Assembly: GCA_038216155.1 (NCBI GenBank)
Contig: JBBQQH010000025.1
Location: 1-45,135, forward strand
Source of the DNA: SZAS-103 sp038216155
GTDB taxonomy: Bacteria > Pseudomonadota > Gammaproteobacteria > Xanthomonadales > Xanthomonadaceae
Length of the DNA: 45,135 nucleotides
Direction: 5' to 3'
Below are positions 24,652 through 33,964 of this stretch, in pieces. A program made the translations under genes and the position numbers. The notes beneath the pieces were generated by a model. The model searched no databases, was not told the DNA's origin, and was given only the letters and a program-made list of their open reading frames with translations. Every line of letters begins with the position of its first letter. Position 1 is the stretch's first letter.

Positions 24652-25255
24652 CCGAGGCCGGCTGAAGGCGCTCGGCCTGCTCGCGCTGGTCGTGGCGGTG
24701 CTGTATCTGGTCTGCCTGCACTGGTGGTGGACTGCGCCGATGTTGTCGATGGGCCAGCAGTTGCAGGACTTGCGCGAGCAGGAACTAAAATTGCGCATGA
24801 TCGCCGCGCAGCGGCCGCAGATTGAAATCCGTTTGGCCGCAATCAAGTTGCTGGAAACCAACAACCCTGGCTTCCTGCCCGAAGCCAGCGTCGAACTCGC
24901 CAGCGCTGCCCTTGCGCAGCGGCTGGAATCGCTGACCAACGCCGTCACTACAGACAAGGCCGCGTGCTCCATCAGCCAACGCACGCCGACGCCGGTGACC
25001 ACGCCAGAGTCTTATCAACGCGTGGTGGTGCAGGTGCGGATGCTGTGCGGCATGGGTGATTTCAGCGCACTGCTGCACTCGATCGAAAGTGGCCGACCGC
25101 AATTGTTCGTCGACAACCTCAACATCATCAGCCGGCATGATTTCGCCGATGCCAACCGCAGCGAAGCCAACGGGCCGCTGGATATCAGCTTTGATTTGTA
25201 CGGCTATCTGCGTTCGGATGGCAGCAGCAATGCGCGAGGCGCCAATGCTCGCTAG
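24632..25255 (+). CDS. gspM: Type II secretion protein XpsM/GspM
   Basis: Inner-membrane partner of XpsL. The open frame reaches back to 24527, but the first 35 codons overlap xpsL and are not typical, so I prefer the GTG at 24632, giving 207 residues. One membrane segment (about 12-34, LKALGLLALVVAVLYLVC) is followed by a periplasmic domain of the GspM type II (Xanthomonas) form. The end overlaps the next start by 11 bases. Confidence 0.82.
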   Translation: MLSASPDRGRLKALGLLALVVAVLYLVCLHWWWTAPMLSMGQQLQDLREQELKLRMIAAQRPQIEIRLAAIKLLETNNPGFLPEASVELASAALAQRLESLTNAVTTDKAACSISQRTPTPVTTPESYQRVVVQVRMLCGMGDFSALLHSIESGRPQLFVDNLNIISRHDFADANRSEANGPLDISFDLYGYLRSDGSSNARGANAR

Positions 25256-26057
25256 GTTCACACCACTGAACTGGTTGCTGGTCGCGCTCGCCACATGGGC
25301 GCTCGGCTTTGCGCTCGTCACGTTGGCCGGATTCGGCGGCCGCTACACGTTGGAGGGCGACAATCCAGGGCTGGCGCCAGCCTTGCCGTCGGCCCGCGTC
25401 AGCGCCAGCAAGCCGGCGTTGCAACCGTTGCAGGCCTACGCCGAAGCCGCCAATCGGCCGCTGTTCTATCCCGACCGCAGGCCGACCACGGCCAGGGCGG
25501 TCGACACGCCCGCCGATCAGCCGCTGGACGTCGTGCTGACCAGCGTGATCATTACTCCGCAATTGCGGATGGCAATCGTGCATGACAACGCGTCCAACAA
25601 AAGCTTGGGCGTGCGCGAAGGGCAGCCGATCATCGGCGGTCCGCAGGGCTGGAAGCTGGTCGAAGTCACGCCGCGACAAGCGATTTTTGAAGGCGCAGGC
25701 GGACGCAGCTCACTCGATCTTCGCGTGTTCAACGGTCAAGGCGGCGAGCCGCCAACGGCGAACGGTCTGAATCCGCAGGTGGTGTCGGCCAGCAATGCCA
25801 ATCCGCCGCCACCACCGCCGATGCCGCAGCCTCCGGCGACGCCGGTACTCGATCCCAACGCGGTGCCGCCGATGATGCGCGCCGACGCCGCGAACGCCCA
25901 AGCTGCCGCTCAAGCCGCGACAGAGGCCGCGGACGCCGCAAGTAATGCAGAAGCCGCAAGCGCAGCCGAAGCCATCCGCCAACGCATCGAAGCCCGCCGC
26001 AAACAGGCGCAGGTCAACGCCGATGGGGCATCTCCCACCACAGACAAGGTACAGTGA
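25245..26057 (+). CDS. gspN: Type II secretion protein XpsN (GspC-like function)
   Basis: In Xanthomonas, XpsN takes the place of GspC, connecting the inner-membrane platform to the secretin. The chosen start is the ATG at 25245 (270 residues), overlapping the end of xpsM; the open frame upstream is antisense-like overlap with xpsM. One membrane segment (about 6-29), then an HR-like periplasmic domain (LDVVLTSVIITPQLRMAIV ... GWKLVEVTPRQAIFEG, about 85-145), then a low-complexity tail: a Pro-rich run (about 183-205) and an Ala/Glu-rich, probably helical segment (about 212-255). The GTGA junction couples it to xpsD. Confidence 0.85.
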   Translation: MLARFTPLNWLLVALATWALGFALVTLAGFGGRYTLEGDNPGLAPALPSARVSASKPALQPLQAYAEAANRPLFYPDRRPTTARAVDTPADQPLDVVLTSVIITPQLRMAIVHDNASNKSLGVREGQPIIGGPQGWKLVEVTPRQAIFEGAGGRSSLDLRVFNGQGGEPPTANGLNPQVVSASNANPPPPPPMPQPPATPVLDPNAVPPMMRADAANAQAAAQAATEAADAASNAEAASAAEAIRQRIEARRKQAQVNADGASPTTDKVQ

Positions 26058-28309
26058 GACGGATGAGTATTTCCGCTTTGATTCAGTCGGTTGCAGCCGA
26101 GTCGCGAGCCGCGCCCAAGCCTCGTCGCCGATTCGCCAGCGCAGTGTTGATCGTCCTGCTGACGGTGATCGCCGGGTGCGCTACCGAGCCGCGGGTGCGG
26201 ATGGATCGCAATCGGCCGGGCGCGTTGCCGCCGCCGGCTGCGTATCGGGTCAGTCAAGACCCCGAACTCTCGCAAAACGAACCCAGCAAGCGCTCGCCGC
26301 TGACACGGCCGATCATCCAGCCCGGCAACGGCCAGGTGATCAATCAGGGCGCGACCAATCCGCCGCGCAGCAGTGGCGGTGGCGGTGGCCAGGCGACCTT
26401 CAATTTCGAGGGCGAGTCGTTGCATGCGGTGGTCAAGTCGATCCTCGGTGATCTGTTGCAGAAGAACTACGTGATCGCGCCCGGGGTGCAGGGCACGGTG
26501 ACGCTGTCAACGCCGACTCCGGTCAATGCCAGCCAGGCAATGTCGTTGCTGGAAATGGTGCTGGGCTGGAACAACGCGCGGATGATTTACGCCGATGGCC
26601 GCTACAACATCGTGCCGGCCGATCAGGCGGTACCCGGCAATCTTTCGCCGCGCAGCGGACCGGTCGGTGATACCCGCGGGTTCGAGGTGCGCGCGGTACC
26701 GCTGCACTTCATTTCCGCGACGGAGATGCAGAAATTGCTCGCCCCGTACGCTCGGCCAGCCGCGATCGTTAATGTCGATACCGCGCGCAATCTCATCGTA
26801 CTTGGCGGAACCCGCGCCGAACTCGAAAACTACCTGCGCACGATCCAGGTATTCGATGTGGACTGGCTGGCCGGGATGTCGGTCGGCATCTATCCGCTGC
26901 AGCAAACCGATCCGGCGCGGATGGTGATTCAGCTTGATTCGGTGTTCGGCCCGCAGGGCAAGACGCCGGTCGCCGGCATGTTTCGCTTCATGCCGCTGGA
27001 CGGCATCAATGCGGTGCTGGTGATCACGCCGCAACCCAAATACCTGGTCGAAATCCAGACCTGGATCGAACGCCTCGACCAGGGCGACGGGCAAACGCCG
27101 CGGGTTTATGTGTACGACGTCAAGAACGTGAAAGCGCAGGATCTCTCCGATCAACTCGGCATTCTGTACGGCAACTCCGCGCCGCAGCCGGCACCTCAGG
27201 CATCCTTGTTGCCGGGGCTGGAACCGGTTGAGGTGAACACGCTGGATTCGGGCAGTGACTCGCGTTCCGACAGCGCGCCGCGTCCGCCGGCCCGCTCGAA
27301 TTCATCGCGAGCGAACGCCAACTCCAACGCGCAAAACGGCGCCGACAGTGGCGTCAGCATCAGTGCGGTGGAGGAAAGCAATTCGCTGCTGGTGAAGGCC
27401 ACGCCGAACCAGTGGGAATCGATTCGGCGTGCGATCGATCGCCTCGACACCGTGCCGTTGCAGGTGCATATCGAAGCGCAGGTGATCGAGGTCAAGCTGA
27501 CCGGCGATCTGAGCTATGGCGTGAGTTGGTATTTCCAGAACGCGATCCCCGATCCAACCTTGCGCAATCTTGCCTCGACTCGCCACAGCCTCGGCGTCAT
27601 CGCCGGCAGCATCCTGCCCTCGACCAACCCGCTCTCGCCCGGCGCCAGCTTCACTTTTCTTGGCCACAATTCGGTTGCGATCGTGCAGGCGCTCGACGCG
27701 GTCTCCAACGTGCGCGTGCTCTCGGCGCCATCGCTGGTGGTGCGCAACAACGTCGAGGCCGACTTCAATTCGGGCACGCAGATACCCGTTGCAAGCACGA
27801 TTTTCAATCCAATCTCCGGCAACACACCCTCGCCGATTCCCGGCGATCCGAGCACGCCAAATACTTACAGCCAGGTGCAGTTTCGGCAGACCGGCGTCAG
27901 CCTGAAGGTCAAACCCCGCGTGAGCGCCGACGGCATGGTGTTCATGGATATCACCCAGGACGTCAGCTCGCCCAGCTCGACCGGCCCTGTGATTGGCGGC
28001 AATATCAGCGTCGACAACCGCAAGCTCAAAACATCGGTCGCCATACAGAGCGGCGAAACCGTGGTGCTGGCGGGCTTGATCAAGGAATCCAGCGGTACCA
28101 CCAGCAACGGCGTCCCATTCCTGAGTCGCATCCCGCTGATTGGCGGCCTGTTCGGCACCAAGGGCGTCAACAGTGGTCGCGAGGAAGTGCTGGTGCTGAT
28201 CACGCCGACCGTGATCCGCGATCCCTACGATGCGCGCCGTCTGACCGACGAGTACGGCAGCCGTTTCCGCGCCTTGGAGCCATTGCGGGTTCCGCCGAAA
28301 AAGCAGTAG
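26054..28309 (+). CDS. gspD: Type II secretion outer-membrane secretin XpsD/GspD
   Basis: Forms the large outer-membrane gate. The 751-residue protein starts at a GTG overlapping the xpsN stop (GTGA); an ATG at 26063 is an alternative. A lipobox-like TVIAGC (C42 from the GTG) suggests a lipoprotein, as known for XpsD. Then come the N0 domain (about 115-195, FNFEGESLHAVVKSILGDLL), N1-N3 domains with a Ser/Asn-rich linker (about 395-430), and the secretin domain with VRVLSAPSLVVRNN and the closing VPFLSRIPLIGGLFG and EVLVLITPTVI. Last gene of the operon; gene order ends with D, as in xps clusters. Confidence 0.95.
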   Translation: MRRMSISALIQSVAAESRAAPKPRRRFASAVLIVLLTVIAGCATEPRVRMDRNRPGALPPPAAYRVSQDPELSQNEPSKRSPLTRPIIQPGNGQVINQGATNPPRSSGGGGGQATFNFEGESLHAVVKSILGDLLQKNYVIAPGVQGTVTLSTPTPVNASQAMSLLEMVLGWNNARMIYADGRYNIVPADQAVPGNLSPRSGPVGDTRGFEVRAVPLHFISATEMQKLLAPYARPAAIVNVDTARNLIVLGGTRAELENYLRTIQVFDVDWLAGMSVGIYPLQQTDPARMVIQLDSVFGPQGKTPVAGMFRFMPLDGINAVLVITPQPKYLVEIQTWIERLDQGDGQTPRVYVYDVKNVKAQDLSDQLGILYGNSAPQPAPQASLLPGLEPVEVNTLDSGSDSRSDSAPRPPARSNSSRANANSNAQNGADSGVSISAVEESNSLLVKATPNQWESIRRAIDRLDTVPLQVHIEAQVIEVKLTGDLSYGVSWYFQNAIPDPTLRNLASTRHSLGVIAGSILPSTNPLSPGASFTFLGHNSVAIVQALDAVSNVRVLSAPSLVVRNNVEADFNSGTQIPVASTIFNPISGNTPSPIPGDPSTPNTYSQVQFRQTGVSLKVKPRVSADGMVFMDITQDVSSPSSTGPVIGGNISVDNRKLKTSVAIQSGETVVLAGLIKESSGTTSNGVPFLSRIPLIGGLFGTKGVNSGREEVLVLITPTVIRDPYDARRLTDEYGSRFRALEPLRVPPKKQ

Positions 28310-28316
28310 TCGCGGC

Positions 28317-29141
28317 GTGCGCGAATCGTCGACGGCGATCACAGATCGATCCAGCACACAACGCGCCGGAGCGCCAGTTGCCGGGATCGCGGTATTTCGC
28401 GCATTGCTGCGACGTGAGTTGAGCGAGCGCCACCAAGGGACGCTGGGCGGCTGGGCGTGGGGACTGTTGCAGCCGCTGCTGCAATTCGTGGTGCTGGCGT
28501 TCGTGTTCACCCGCCTGCTGCCGTCGCGTGCCTCGGGCGATCATTTGCCGTATGCGGCGTTTCTCGCGCTCGGTTTATGGCCGTGGCAGGTGTTTGCCGA
28601 CGCGCTCACGCGTGCCACCACCGCGCTCACTGACAACTCCGCGATGATCGGCAAGATCGCTGTGCCCAATGCCTACTATGTGCTGACGCGGATGGCCGGC
28701 TCGGCGATTTATAATCTCGCCGGATTCGTGGTGGTGCTGGGGTTGCTGTTTGCCTTTCAGGTGCCGATCACGCTACTCGGGTTGCCGGTCGTGCTGCTGG
28801 CATTGTTGCTGATCGCACTGCATGCCATCGCCTGCGGATTCGTGTTGGCAACGCTGCAGGTATTCCTGCGTGACACCGCGCAGGTGATTGTGCAGTTGAT
28901 CAGTCTCGGTTTTTTTCTTTCGCCGGTGTTGTACGACATCAAACGATTCCCGTCCGCTGGTGCGCAACTGCTGCGATTCAATCCGATGGCGCCGCCGATC
29001 GAGGCCATCCGCGCGGCGCTCACTGGCAACGCCGTCGAATGGACGATGCTCGGCTATTCGCTGGCGATGGCGATTCTCGGACTGTTGGTCGCGCGCTGGT
29101 TGTTTCGTCGTGCGCAGCCGCATGTCGAGGACTTCCTGTGA
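28317..29141 (+). CDS. Polysaccharide ABC exporter permease (Wzm-like)
   Basis: Membrane subunit of an ABC transporter that exports a lipid-linked polysaccharide (O-antigen or related polymer). The 274-residue protein has the ABC-2 permease fold: N-terminal amphipathic region LLRRELSERHQGTLGGWAWG, typical of Wzm/TagG, then about six membrane segments. GTG start, 8 bases after xpsD. The stop overlaps the GTG of the ATPase gene. Close packing behind xpsD may allow some co-transcription, but the function is separate. Confidence 0.88.
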   Translation: MRESSTAITDRSSTQRAGAPVAGIAVFRALLRRELSERHQGTLGGWAWGLLQPLLQFVVLAFVFTRLLPSRASGDHLPYAAFLALGLWPWQVFADALTRATTALTDNSAMIGKIAVPNAYYVLTRMAGSAIYNLAGFVVVLGLLFAFQVPITLLGLPVVLLALLLIALHAIACGFVLATLQVFLRDTAQVIVQLISLGFFLSPVLYDIKRFPSAGAQLLRFNPMAPPIEAIRAALTGNAVEWTMLGYSLAMAILGLLVARWLFRRAQPHVEDFL

Positions 29142-30355
29142 GCACGCCGTCGCTGATCATCGACGCGGCACCGCTGGTGCAGGTGGAAGGGTTGGGCAAA
29201 CGTTATCCCATCGTCGGCCAGCGCGGCGATCGCGTGCATGCGCTGTGGGATATCCTCCGCGGACTCGCGCCGCGGCGTACGGTGAGTGTGCTGGGGGACG
29301 TCAGCTTCAGCGTGCGTCGCGGCGAATCGCTTGGCATCATCGGCGAGAACGGCGCTGGCAAGTCGACCTTATTGAAATTGATCACCGGCGTGCTCACGCC
29401 CAGCAGCGGCAGCGTGCATACGCAAGGCCGCATCGGTGCGTTGCTTGAACTCGGTGCGGGTTTTCATCCCGAATACAGCGGTCTGGACAACGTGCGGATG
29501 ACGGCCGCTTTGCATGGTCTCGCTGGTGCGGCGCTGACCGAAAAACTGCCGGAGATTCTCGCCTTCGCCGACATTGGAGACTACATCCACGAACCGGTGA
29601 AGCACTATTCCTCCGGAATGATTGTGCGCCTGGGCTTTGCCGTGACCGCCGCGTTGCGACCCGACCTGTTGATCACCGATGAAATTCTCGCGGTGGGCGA
29701 CGAGAGTTTCCAGCGCAAGTGCATCCGCTGGATCGACGATTATCTGTCCGAAGGCGGCACTCTGCTGTTGGTGTCGCATGGCATCTACCACGTGCAGAAG
29801 TTGTGCAGTCACGCGTTGTGGCTGAGTGGCGGAAAGGTGCAGGCGTTTGGCGACGTGTTCGACGTGACGCAAGCCTATATGGCCTGGCACGAACGCAAGA
29901 GCACGCGCGCCGAAGAGGCGCAGGACAGCATCGAGAGCAACGAATACGCGATCGTGGAATCCAGCATCAATGGCGAATTCGGGTTGACGCCGATCGTGCT
30001 GCAGCCGCACTCGCCTTTGCTAGTCGAGGCCGTGCTGCAATCGGTGGATACGCGCGCGCCGGTGTTCAGCGTCGGTATCGTGCGCGTGGATGGCAGCCCG
30101 GTGTATGGCCTGGCCAGCGACATGGAAACGATCGTGCCCGAAGCGCTCGGCGGCAACCGCTTTCGCTTCCGCCTGCTGTTCGATGCACTGCCGCTGCTGC
30201 CGGGCGAATACCACGTGCGCCTGCATCCGCTCGATCCCGAGGGCGTGCGCCTGTTTGGCACGCTCACTCGCACGCTGGTGGTGCGTGGCGCCAGTCGCGA
30301 ACTAGGCATGGTGCAGTTGCCGCATCGCTGGCTGGATGCGGACGAGCGCGCATGA
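29138..30355 (+). CDS. Polysaccharide ABC exporter ATPase (Wzt-like)
   Basis: Drives export with the preceding permease. With the GTG at 29138 (overlapping the permease stop) it has 405 residues. ABC domain about 1-245: Walker A GENGAGKST (about 69-77), signature YSSGMIVRLGFA, Walker B LLITDEILAVGD and H-loop LVSHG. From about 270 onward there is a Wzt-type C-terminal beta-sandwich domain, which in O9a-type systems recognises the modified end of the glycan chain. Its presence suggests chain-end-dependent export. ATGA overlap with the next glycosyltransferase gene. Confidence 0.9.
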   Translation: MSTPSLIIDAAPLVQVEGLGKRYPIVGQRGDRVHALWDILRGLAPRRTVSVLGDVSFSVRRGESLGIIGENGAGKSTLLKLITGVLTPSSGSVHTQGRIGALLELGAGFHPEYSGLDNVRMTAALHGLAGAALTEKLPEILAFADIGDYIHEPVKHYSSGMIVRLGFAVTAALRPDLLITDEILAVGDESFQRKCIRWIDDYLSEGGTLLLVSHGIYHVQKLCSHALWLSGGKVQAFGDVFDVTQAYMAWHERKSTRAEEAQDSIESNEYAIVESSINGEFGLTPIVLQPHSPLLVEAVLQSVDTRAPVFSVGIVRVDGSPVYGLASDMETIVPEALGGNRFRFRLLFDALPLLPGEYHVRLHPLDPEGVRLFGTLTRTLVVRGASRELGMVQLPHRWLDADERA

Positions 30356-31224
30356 ACATCGTTGTGCGTGCCACGCTGCCGACCGTGATCGTGCCGGTGT
30401 TCAACGCACTCGCGGCGGTGGATGCGTGCCTGGCCAGTCTCGATCGCACATTGCCAGTCGACGCGCGAGTACTGGTCGCAGATGACGCCTCGACCGATCC
30501 GCGAATCGGCGATCTGCTGGCGCGCTGGCAACGCAACTCACCGTGCGCGGCAACCGTACAAACCCGCGAGCACAATCTGGGCTTCATCGGCAACGTCAAC
30601 CTGGCATTTAAAGAAACCGGCGACGATGATGTGGTGCTGCTTAATTCCGACACCATCGCTACCGGTGGCTGGCTGCAACGCATTGCTGCATGCGCGGCCA
30701 GCGACCCGCGCATCGCCACCGTCACCCCGTGGTCGAACAACGCAGAAATCTGTTCGTTTCCGTTGTTGTGCGAAAACAATCCGGCACCCGACGAGCCGCA
30801 TCTGTACGCACTGGCGGCGGCCAGCGCCGGCGCGCCGGCGTATCCGGAGCTGCCGACCGGCGTCGGCTTCTGCCTGTATGTCCGACGCGCGGCATTGCGT
30901 GCGCTGGGCGATTTTGATGCGGCAATGTTCGGTCGCGGCTATGGCGAAGAAAACGATTTCTGCCTGCGCGCGGCAGGCTTGGGCTGGCGCAACGTGCTGT
31001 GCGACGATGCCTATGTGGTGCATCAGGGCAACGCCTCGTTTTCAGCGCTGGGCGAACGTGCCGGCGGTGAGAACATGCGCCGCATGAGCGTACGCTGGCC
31101 GCACTACCAGCAGCAGATCGCCGAGTACATCCTGGCCGATCCGCTTGCGCCATTGCGCGAGCGCATCATCCGCCGGCTGCAGCAATTGCAACAACCGCAT
31201 CCGCAACGCGAACTGTTCGACTGA
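30352..31224 (+). CDS. Family 2 glycosyltransferase
   Basis: GT-A type transferase adding a sugar to the exported polymer. I use the ATG at 30352 because it overlaps the ATPase stop (ATGA) and begins the standard fold: TVIVPVFNALAAVDACLASL, VADDASTDP (about 43-50), LLNSDTIATGGWL (nucleotide-sugar and metal site) and GRGYGEENDFCLRA (catalytic base region). 290 residues. Donor and acceptor are not predictable. Confidence 0.87.
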   Translation: MNIVVRATLPTVIVPVFNALAAVDACLASLDRTLPVDARVLVADDASTDPRIGDLLARWQRNSPCAATVQTREHNLGFIGNVNLAFKETGDDDVVLLNSDTIATGGWLQRIAACAASDPRIATVTPWSNNAEICSFPLLCENNPAPDEPHLYALAAASAGAPAYPELPTGVGFCLYVRRAALRALGDFDAAMFGRGYGEENDFCLRAAGLGWRNVLCDDAYVVHQGNASFSALGERAGGENMRRMSVRWPHYQQQIAEYILADPLAPLRERIIRRLQQLQQPHPQRELFD

Positions 31225-31249
31225 GCGCCTTGCACATGGTGGAACACGC

Positions 31250-32119
31250 ATGAACGAGCCTGCGGATACCTCGTCCGAATTGCCCTTTACCGGCGAGCGT
31301 TTTACGCCTGACTGTGTGCGCGAGATTGCCTACGAACATTGGCACCGTTACGCATTCGCGCAACGGATCGCGCAGGACAAATGCGTGCTCGACGCGGCCT
31401 GCGGTGAAGGTTATGGCAGCGCTCTGCTGGCAACGATGGCGAAACGGGTAACTGCAGTAGACATCGACGCGAGCACGATCGCGCATGCGTCTTTGCGGTA
31501 CGGCTCGCATCAGAATCTGGAGTTCATGCAGTGCGACGTGACCGCGCTCGATACCTTGCCTGCCAGCAGCTTCGACCTGATCGTGAGTTTCGAGACGCTC
31601 GAACATGTCGCCGAACAGGCACGCCTGCTCGATGGTTTTGCTCGCCTGCTGTCGGATGATGGCGTGCTGCTGATTTCCACTCCCGACAAGCACAATTACA
31701 ACGCCGGCTGCGAACCCAATCCATTCCATGTTCGTGAGCTGCAGCGTGATGAATTCGAAGCCTTGCTGGCCGCGCGATTTCCGGCGCACCGATTGTATGC
31801 GCAGAAACTGCTATTCCAGTCGACGCTATGGTCGCTGGATGCAACTGTCGCCGACGTGCAGCCGTTGCTGCGCGACGGAGAAACGCTGCGCGAAGGATTC
31901 TATTATCCGCCGCAATACTACCTCGCCGGTTGCGCGCGTGATCCGGGAGTCTTGGATTCATTGCCATCGCTGTCACTGTATGGCGACGCCAGTGAATCGG
32001 TCTACGCGCACTACAACGCCGAGGTGCGCAAGTCGATCGCCGCAGGGATGCGCATCGCCGAACTGGAAGCCGAACTGGCTGTGCTGCGCCGCATGGCAAC
32101 GCCGGATACTGCGAAATGA
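31250..32119 (+). CDS. Class I SAM-dependent methyltransferase
   Basis: The 289-residue protein has the SAM-binding motif I VLDAACGEGYG (46-56), VTAVDIDAS, and SFDLIVSFETLEHV, as in Ubie/Coq5-like methyltransferases. I use the ATG at 31250 (MNEPADTSSELPFTGERF). In a Wzm/Wzt operon whose ATPase has a C-terminal recognition domain, such an enzyme may methylate the non-reducing end of the glycan to stop growth, as WbdD does; this is inference. A short helical tail (about 260-289) may mediate association. Confidence 0.85.
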   Translation: MNEPADTSSELPFTGERFTPDCVREIAYEHWHRYAFAQRIAQDKCVLDAACGEGYGSALLATMAKRVTAVDIDASTIAHASLRYGSHQNLEFMQCDVTALDTLPASSFDLIVSFETLEHVAEQARLLDGFARLLSDDGVLLISTPDKHNYNAGCEPNPFHVRELQRDEFEALLAARFPAHRLYAQKLLFQSTLWSLDATVADVQPLLRDGETLREGFYYPPQYYLAGCARDPGVLDSLPSLSLYGDASESVYAHYNAEVRKSIAAGMRIAELEAELAVLRRMATPDTAK

Positions 32120-32967
32120 GTGGAGCCGGCGGGACGGTGCGCGCCGTTGTGGTGTCCTTCTGCAACGAAGACACTATCATCGACTGCCTGCAACGCTTGC
32201 TGCACGCGCCGGAAGTTGGCGAGATCGTGCTAATCGACAATGGGTCGGAAGACCGGACCATTGAGCGCGCGAGCGCGCTGGCCGATCAGGATTCACGCAT
32301 CGCGCTGCACTGCGATCCATCCAATCCCGGCTTCGCCAGCGCCTGCAATCGTGGCGCCAGCGATGGAGCGCTGCCGTGGCTGGCGTTCGTAAATCCCGAT
32401 TGCCTGGTCGAACCCGACACGTTCACTCGATTGCTGACGCATGCCGATGCAGTGCCTGTGCTTGGCGCATTGGGATGTGCGCAGGTTGATGGCCAAGGCG
32501 TCGAGGACGCGGCGGTGCGCCGACGCGACCCATCATTGCGCCAGATCCTGTTTGCGGGCGGCGCACGCGATTCATTGAACGTTGACAACGATGGCACGCC
32601 GCTGCAATCGGTGGATGCATTGTCGGGCGCGCTGATGCTGATGCCGACGTCGGTGTTCAATCAGGTCGGCGGTTTCGACCCGGGCTACCGCATGCACGCC
32701 GAAGATCTCGACCTGTGCCGGCGCGTGCGCGATGCAGGGTTCACCGTGCGTATCGCAAATGACGTGCGCGTCACCCACTTGCGCGGTATCTCCAGCCGAA
32801 GTCGACCAATGTGGGTCGAATGGCAAAAGCATCGCGGACTGTGGCGCTATTTTTGCAAGTTCGACGCTGCGCAAACTTCAATTTCGATGCGTGCGGTGCT
32901 ATGGCTCGGATTGTGGGCGCATTGTGCGATCGCCGCTCCGCGCGCTTTCTTGAATGCGCGAACCTGA
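32116..32967 (+). CDS. Family 2 glycosyltransferase (rhamnosyltransferase-like)
   Basis: Second GT-A enzyme of the operon, 283 residues, coupled to the methyltransferase by an ATGA overlap. Motifs: VVVSFCNEDTIIDCLQRLL, LIDNGSEDRT (about 39-48), FVNPDCLVEPD (metal site), GALMLMPTSVFNQVGGFDPG and ADLDLCRR-like EDLDLCRRVRDAG. The C-terminal region (about 245-275) is hydrophobic and may be membrane-associated. Last gene of the surface polysaccharide operon. Confidence 0.87.
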   Translation: MSGAGGTVRAVVVSFCNEDTIIDCLQRLLHAPEVGEIVLIDNGSEDRTIERASALADQDSRIALHCDPSNPGFASACNRGASDGALPWLAFVNPDCLVEPDTFTRLLTHADAVPVLGALGCAQVDGQGVEDAAVRRRDPSLRQILFAGGARDSLNVDNDGTPLQSVDALSGALMLMPTSVFNQVGGFDPGYRMHAEDLDLCRRVRDAGFTVRIANDVRVTHLRGISSRSRPMWVEWQKHRGLWRYFCKFDAAQTSISMRAVLWLGLWAHCAIAAPRAFLNART

Positions 32968-33127
32968 CTCTCTGCCACCGGGAGAGGATGCCTGAAGGGC
33001 AGGTGAGGGGCGAGCGGAGCGACGTCGCAAAGCTGCCCCTCACCCCGACCCTCGGCAACTGCTCCTTGCGTTGCTCTACCTCCTGCATCCATGCAGTCGT
33101 CTCCCGCAGGGAGAGGAAGTCTCAAGG
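32968..33127. repeat. Palindrome-rich intergenic repeat block between converging genes
   Basis: The whole gap between the glycosyltransferase and pyrF is repeat-like. It includes GGTGAGGGGC (33002-33011) paired with GCCCCTCACC (33035-33044), CTGCATCCATGCAG and paired CGGGAGAGG / CTCTCCC-type motifs at its two ends. Blocks of CTCTCCC...GGGAGAG plus GGGGTGAGG are widespread in Xanthomonadales genomes (recollection). It may end transcription from both sides. A related palindrome occurs inside thiL at 42617-42645. Confidence 0.65.
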
Positions 33128-33964
33128 TCAGCGATAGCGATTGATTGCGTCGCGTAATTCCATCGTGGCCGCACGCGCGGCGTCGGCGAAATCGGCGCCC
33201 GAGCTTGCATAGAGGATGGCCCGCGACGAGCTGATGACCAGGCCAGTGCCATCGGGCGTCAGGCCATTGCGCATGACGGATTCGAGATCACCGCCTTGCG
33301 CACCGATGCCCGGGATCAACAGCGGCATCTTGCCCACGATTTCGCGTACGGTGCGCAATTGTTCGGGCCAGGTCGCACCGACCACCAGCATGCAGTTGCC
33401 GTTGCCATTCCAATCGCGCGCAACGGTTTCGGCGACCTGCTGATAGAGCGGTCGCTGCGTGCCCTGCGAGCCGTCTCCATTGCCAATCATCAAATCCTGG
33501 AAATCGCTCACACCCGGATTCGAGGTGCGACACAAGATCACCACGCCCTTGTCGGCACGATCCAGAAACGGTTGCACCGAGTCGCGACCCAGATACGGAT
33601 TCGCCGTTACCGCATCCGCGCCGTAGCGGTCGAACGCCTCGATCGCATAGTTCTGGGCGGTGCTGCCGATATCCCCGCGTTTGGCATCGAGGATCACCGG
33701 CACGCCCGGGTGTGCGGCATGGATATGCGCGATCAACCGCTGCAACGCATCTTCCGCACCCAACGCGGCAAAGTGCGCAATCTGCGGCTTGAAGCAGCAG
33801 ACGAGATCGGCGGTTGCGTCGACGATTGCGCGACAGAACATAAACACCGCGTCGGGATCGTCACGCAGGTGTGCGGGGAATTTCGCCGGTTCGGGGTCGA
33901 GGCCGACGCAGACGAGAGAGTTCGCGGTGGACCAGCGATTCTTCAAGGCCGAGACAAAACTCAC
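33128..33964 (-). CDS. pyrF: Orotidine 5'-phosphate decarboxylase (type 2)
   Basis: Last step of UMP synthesis (OMP to UMP). The 278 residues are longer than E. coli PyrF (about 245) and match the mycobacterial/Xanthomonas 'type 2' group. The catalytic array is visible in VILDAKRGDIGSTAQNY: D93, K95 and D98. GLDPEPAKFP binds substrate near the N-terminus. GTG start at 33964, overlapping the lipoprotein stop by 4 bases, so it is translationally coupled to the genes upstream on the minus strand. Confidence 0.95.
   Translation of the reverse strand: MSFVSALKNRWSTANSLVCVGLDPEPAKFPAHLRDDPDAVFMFCRAIVDATADLVCCFKPQIAHFAALGAEDALQRLIAHIHAAHPGVPVILDAKRGDIGSTAQNYAIEAFDRYGADAVTANPYLGRDSVQPFLDRADKGVVILCRTSNPGVSDFQDLMIGNGDGSQGTQRPLYQQVAETVARDWNGNGNCMLVVGATWPEQLRTVREIVGKMPLLIPGIGAQGGDLESVMRNGLTPDGTGLVISSSRAILYASSGADFADAARAATMELRDAINRYR

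Noticed and set aside
27302..28510. 402-residue minus-strand open frame opposite xpsD
   Set aside because: Entirely antisense to the secretin gene with no recognisable domain; typical of GC-rich antisense frames.
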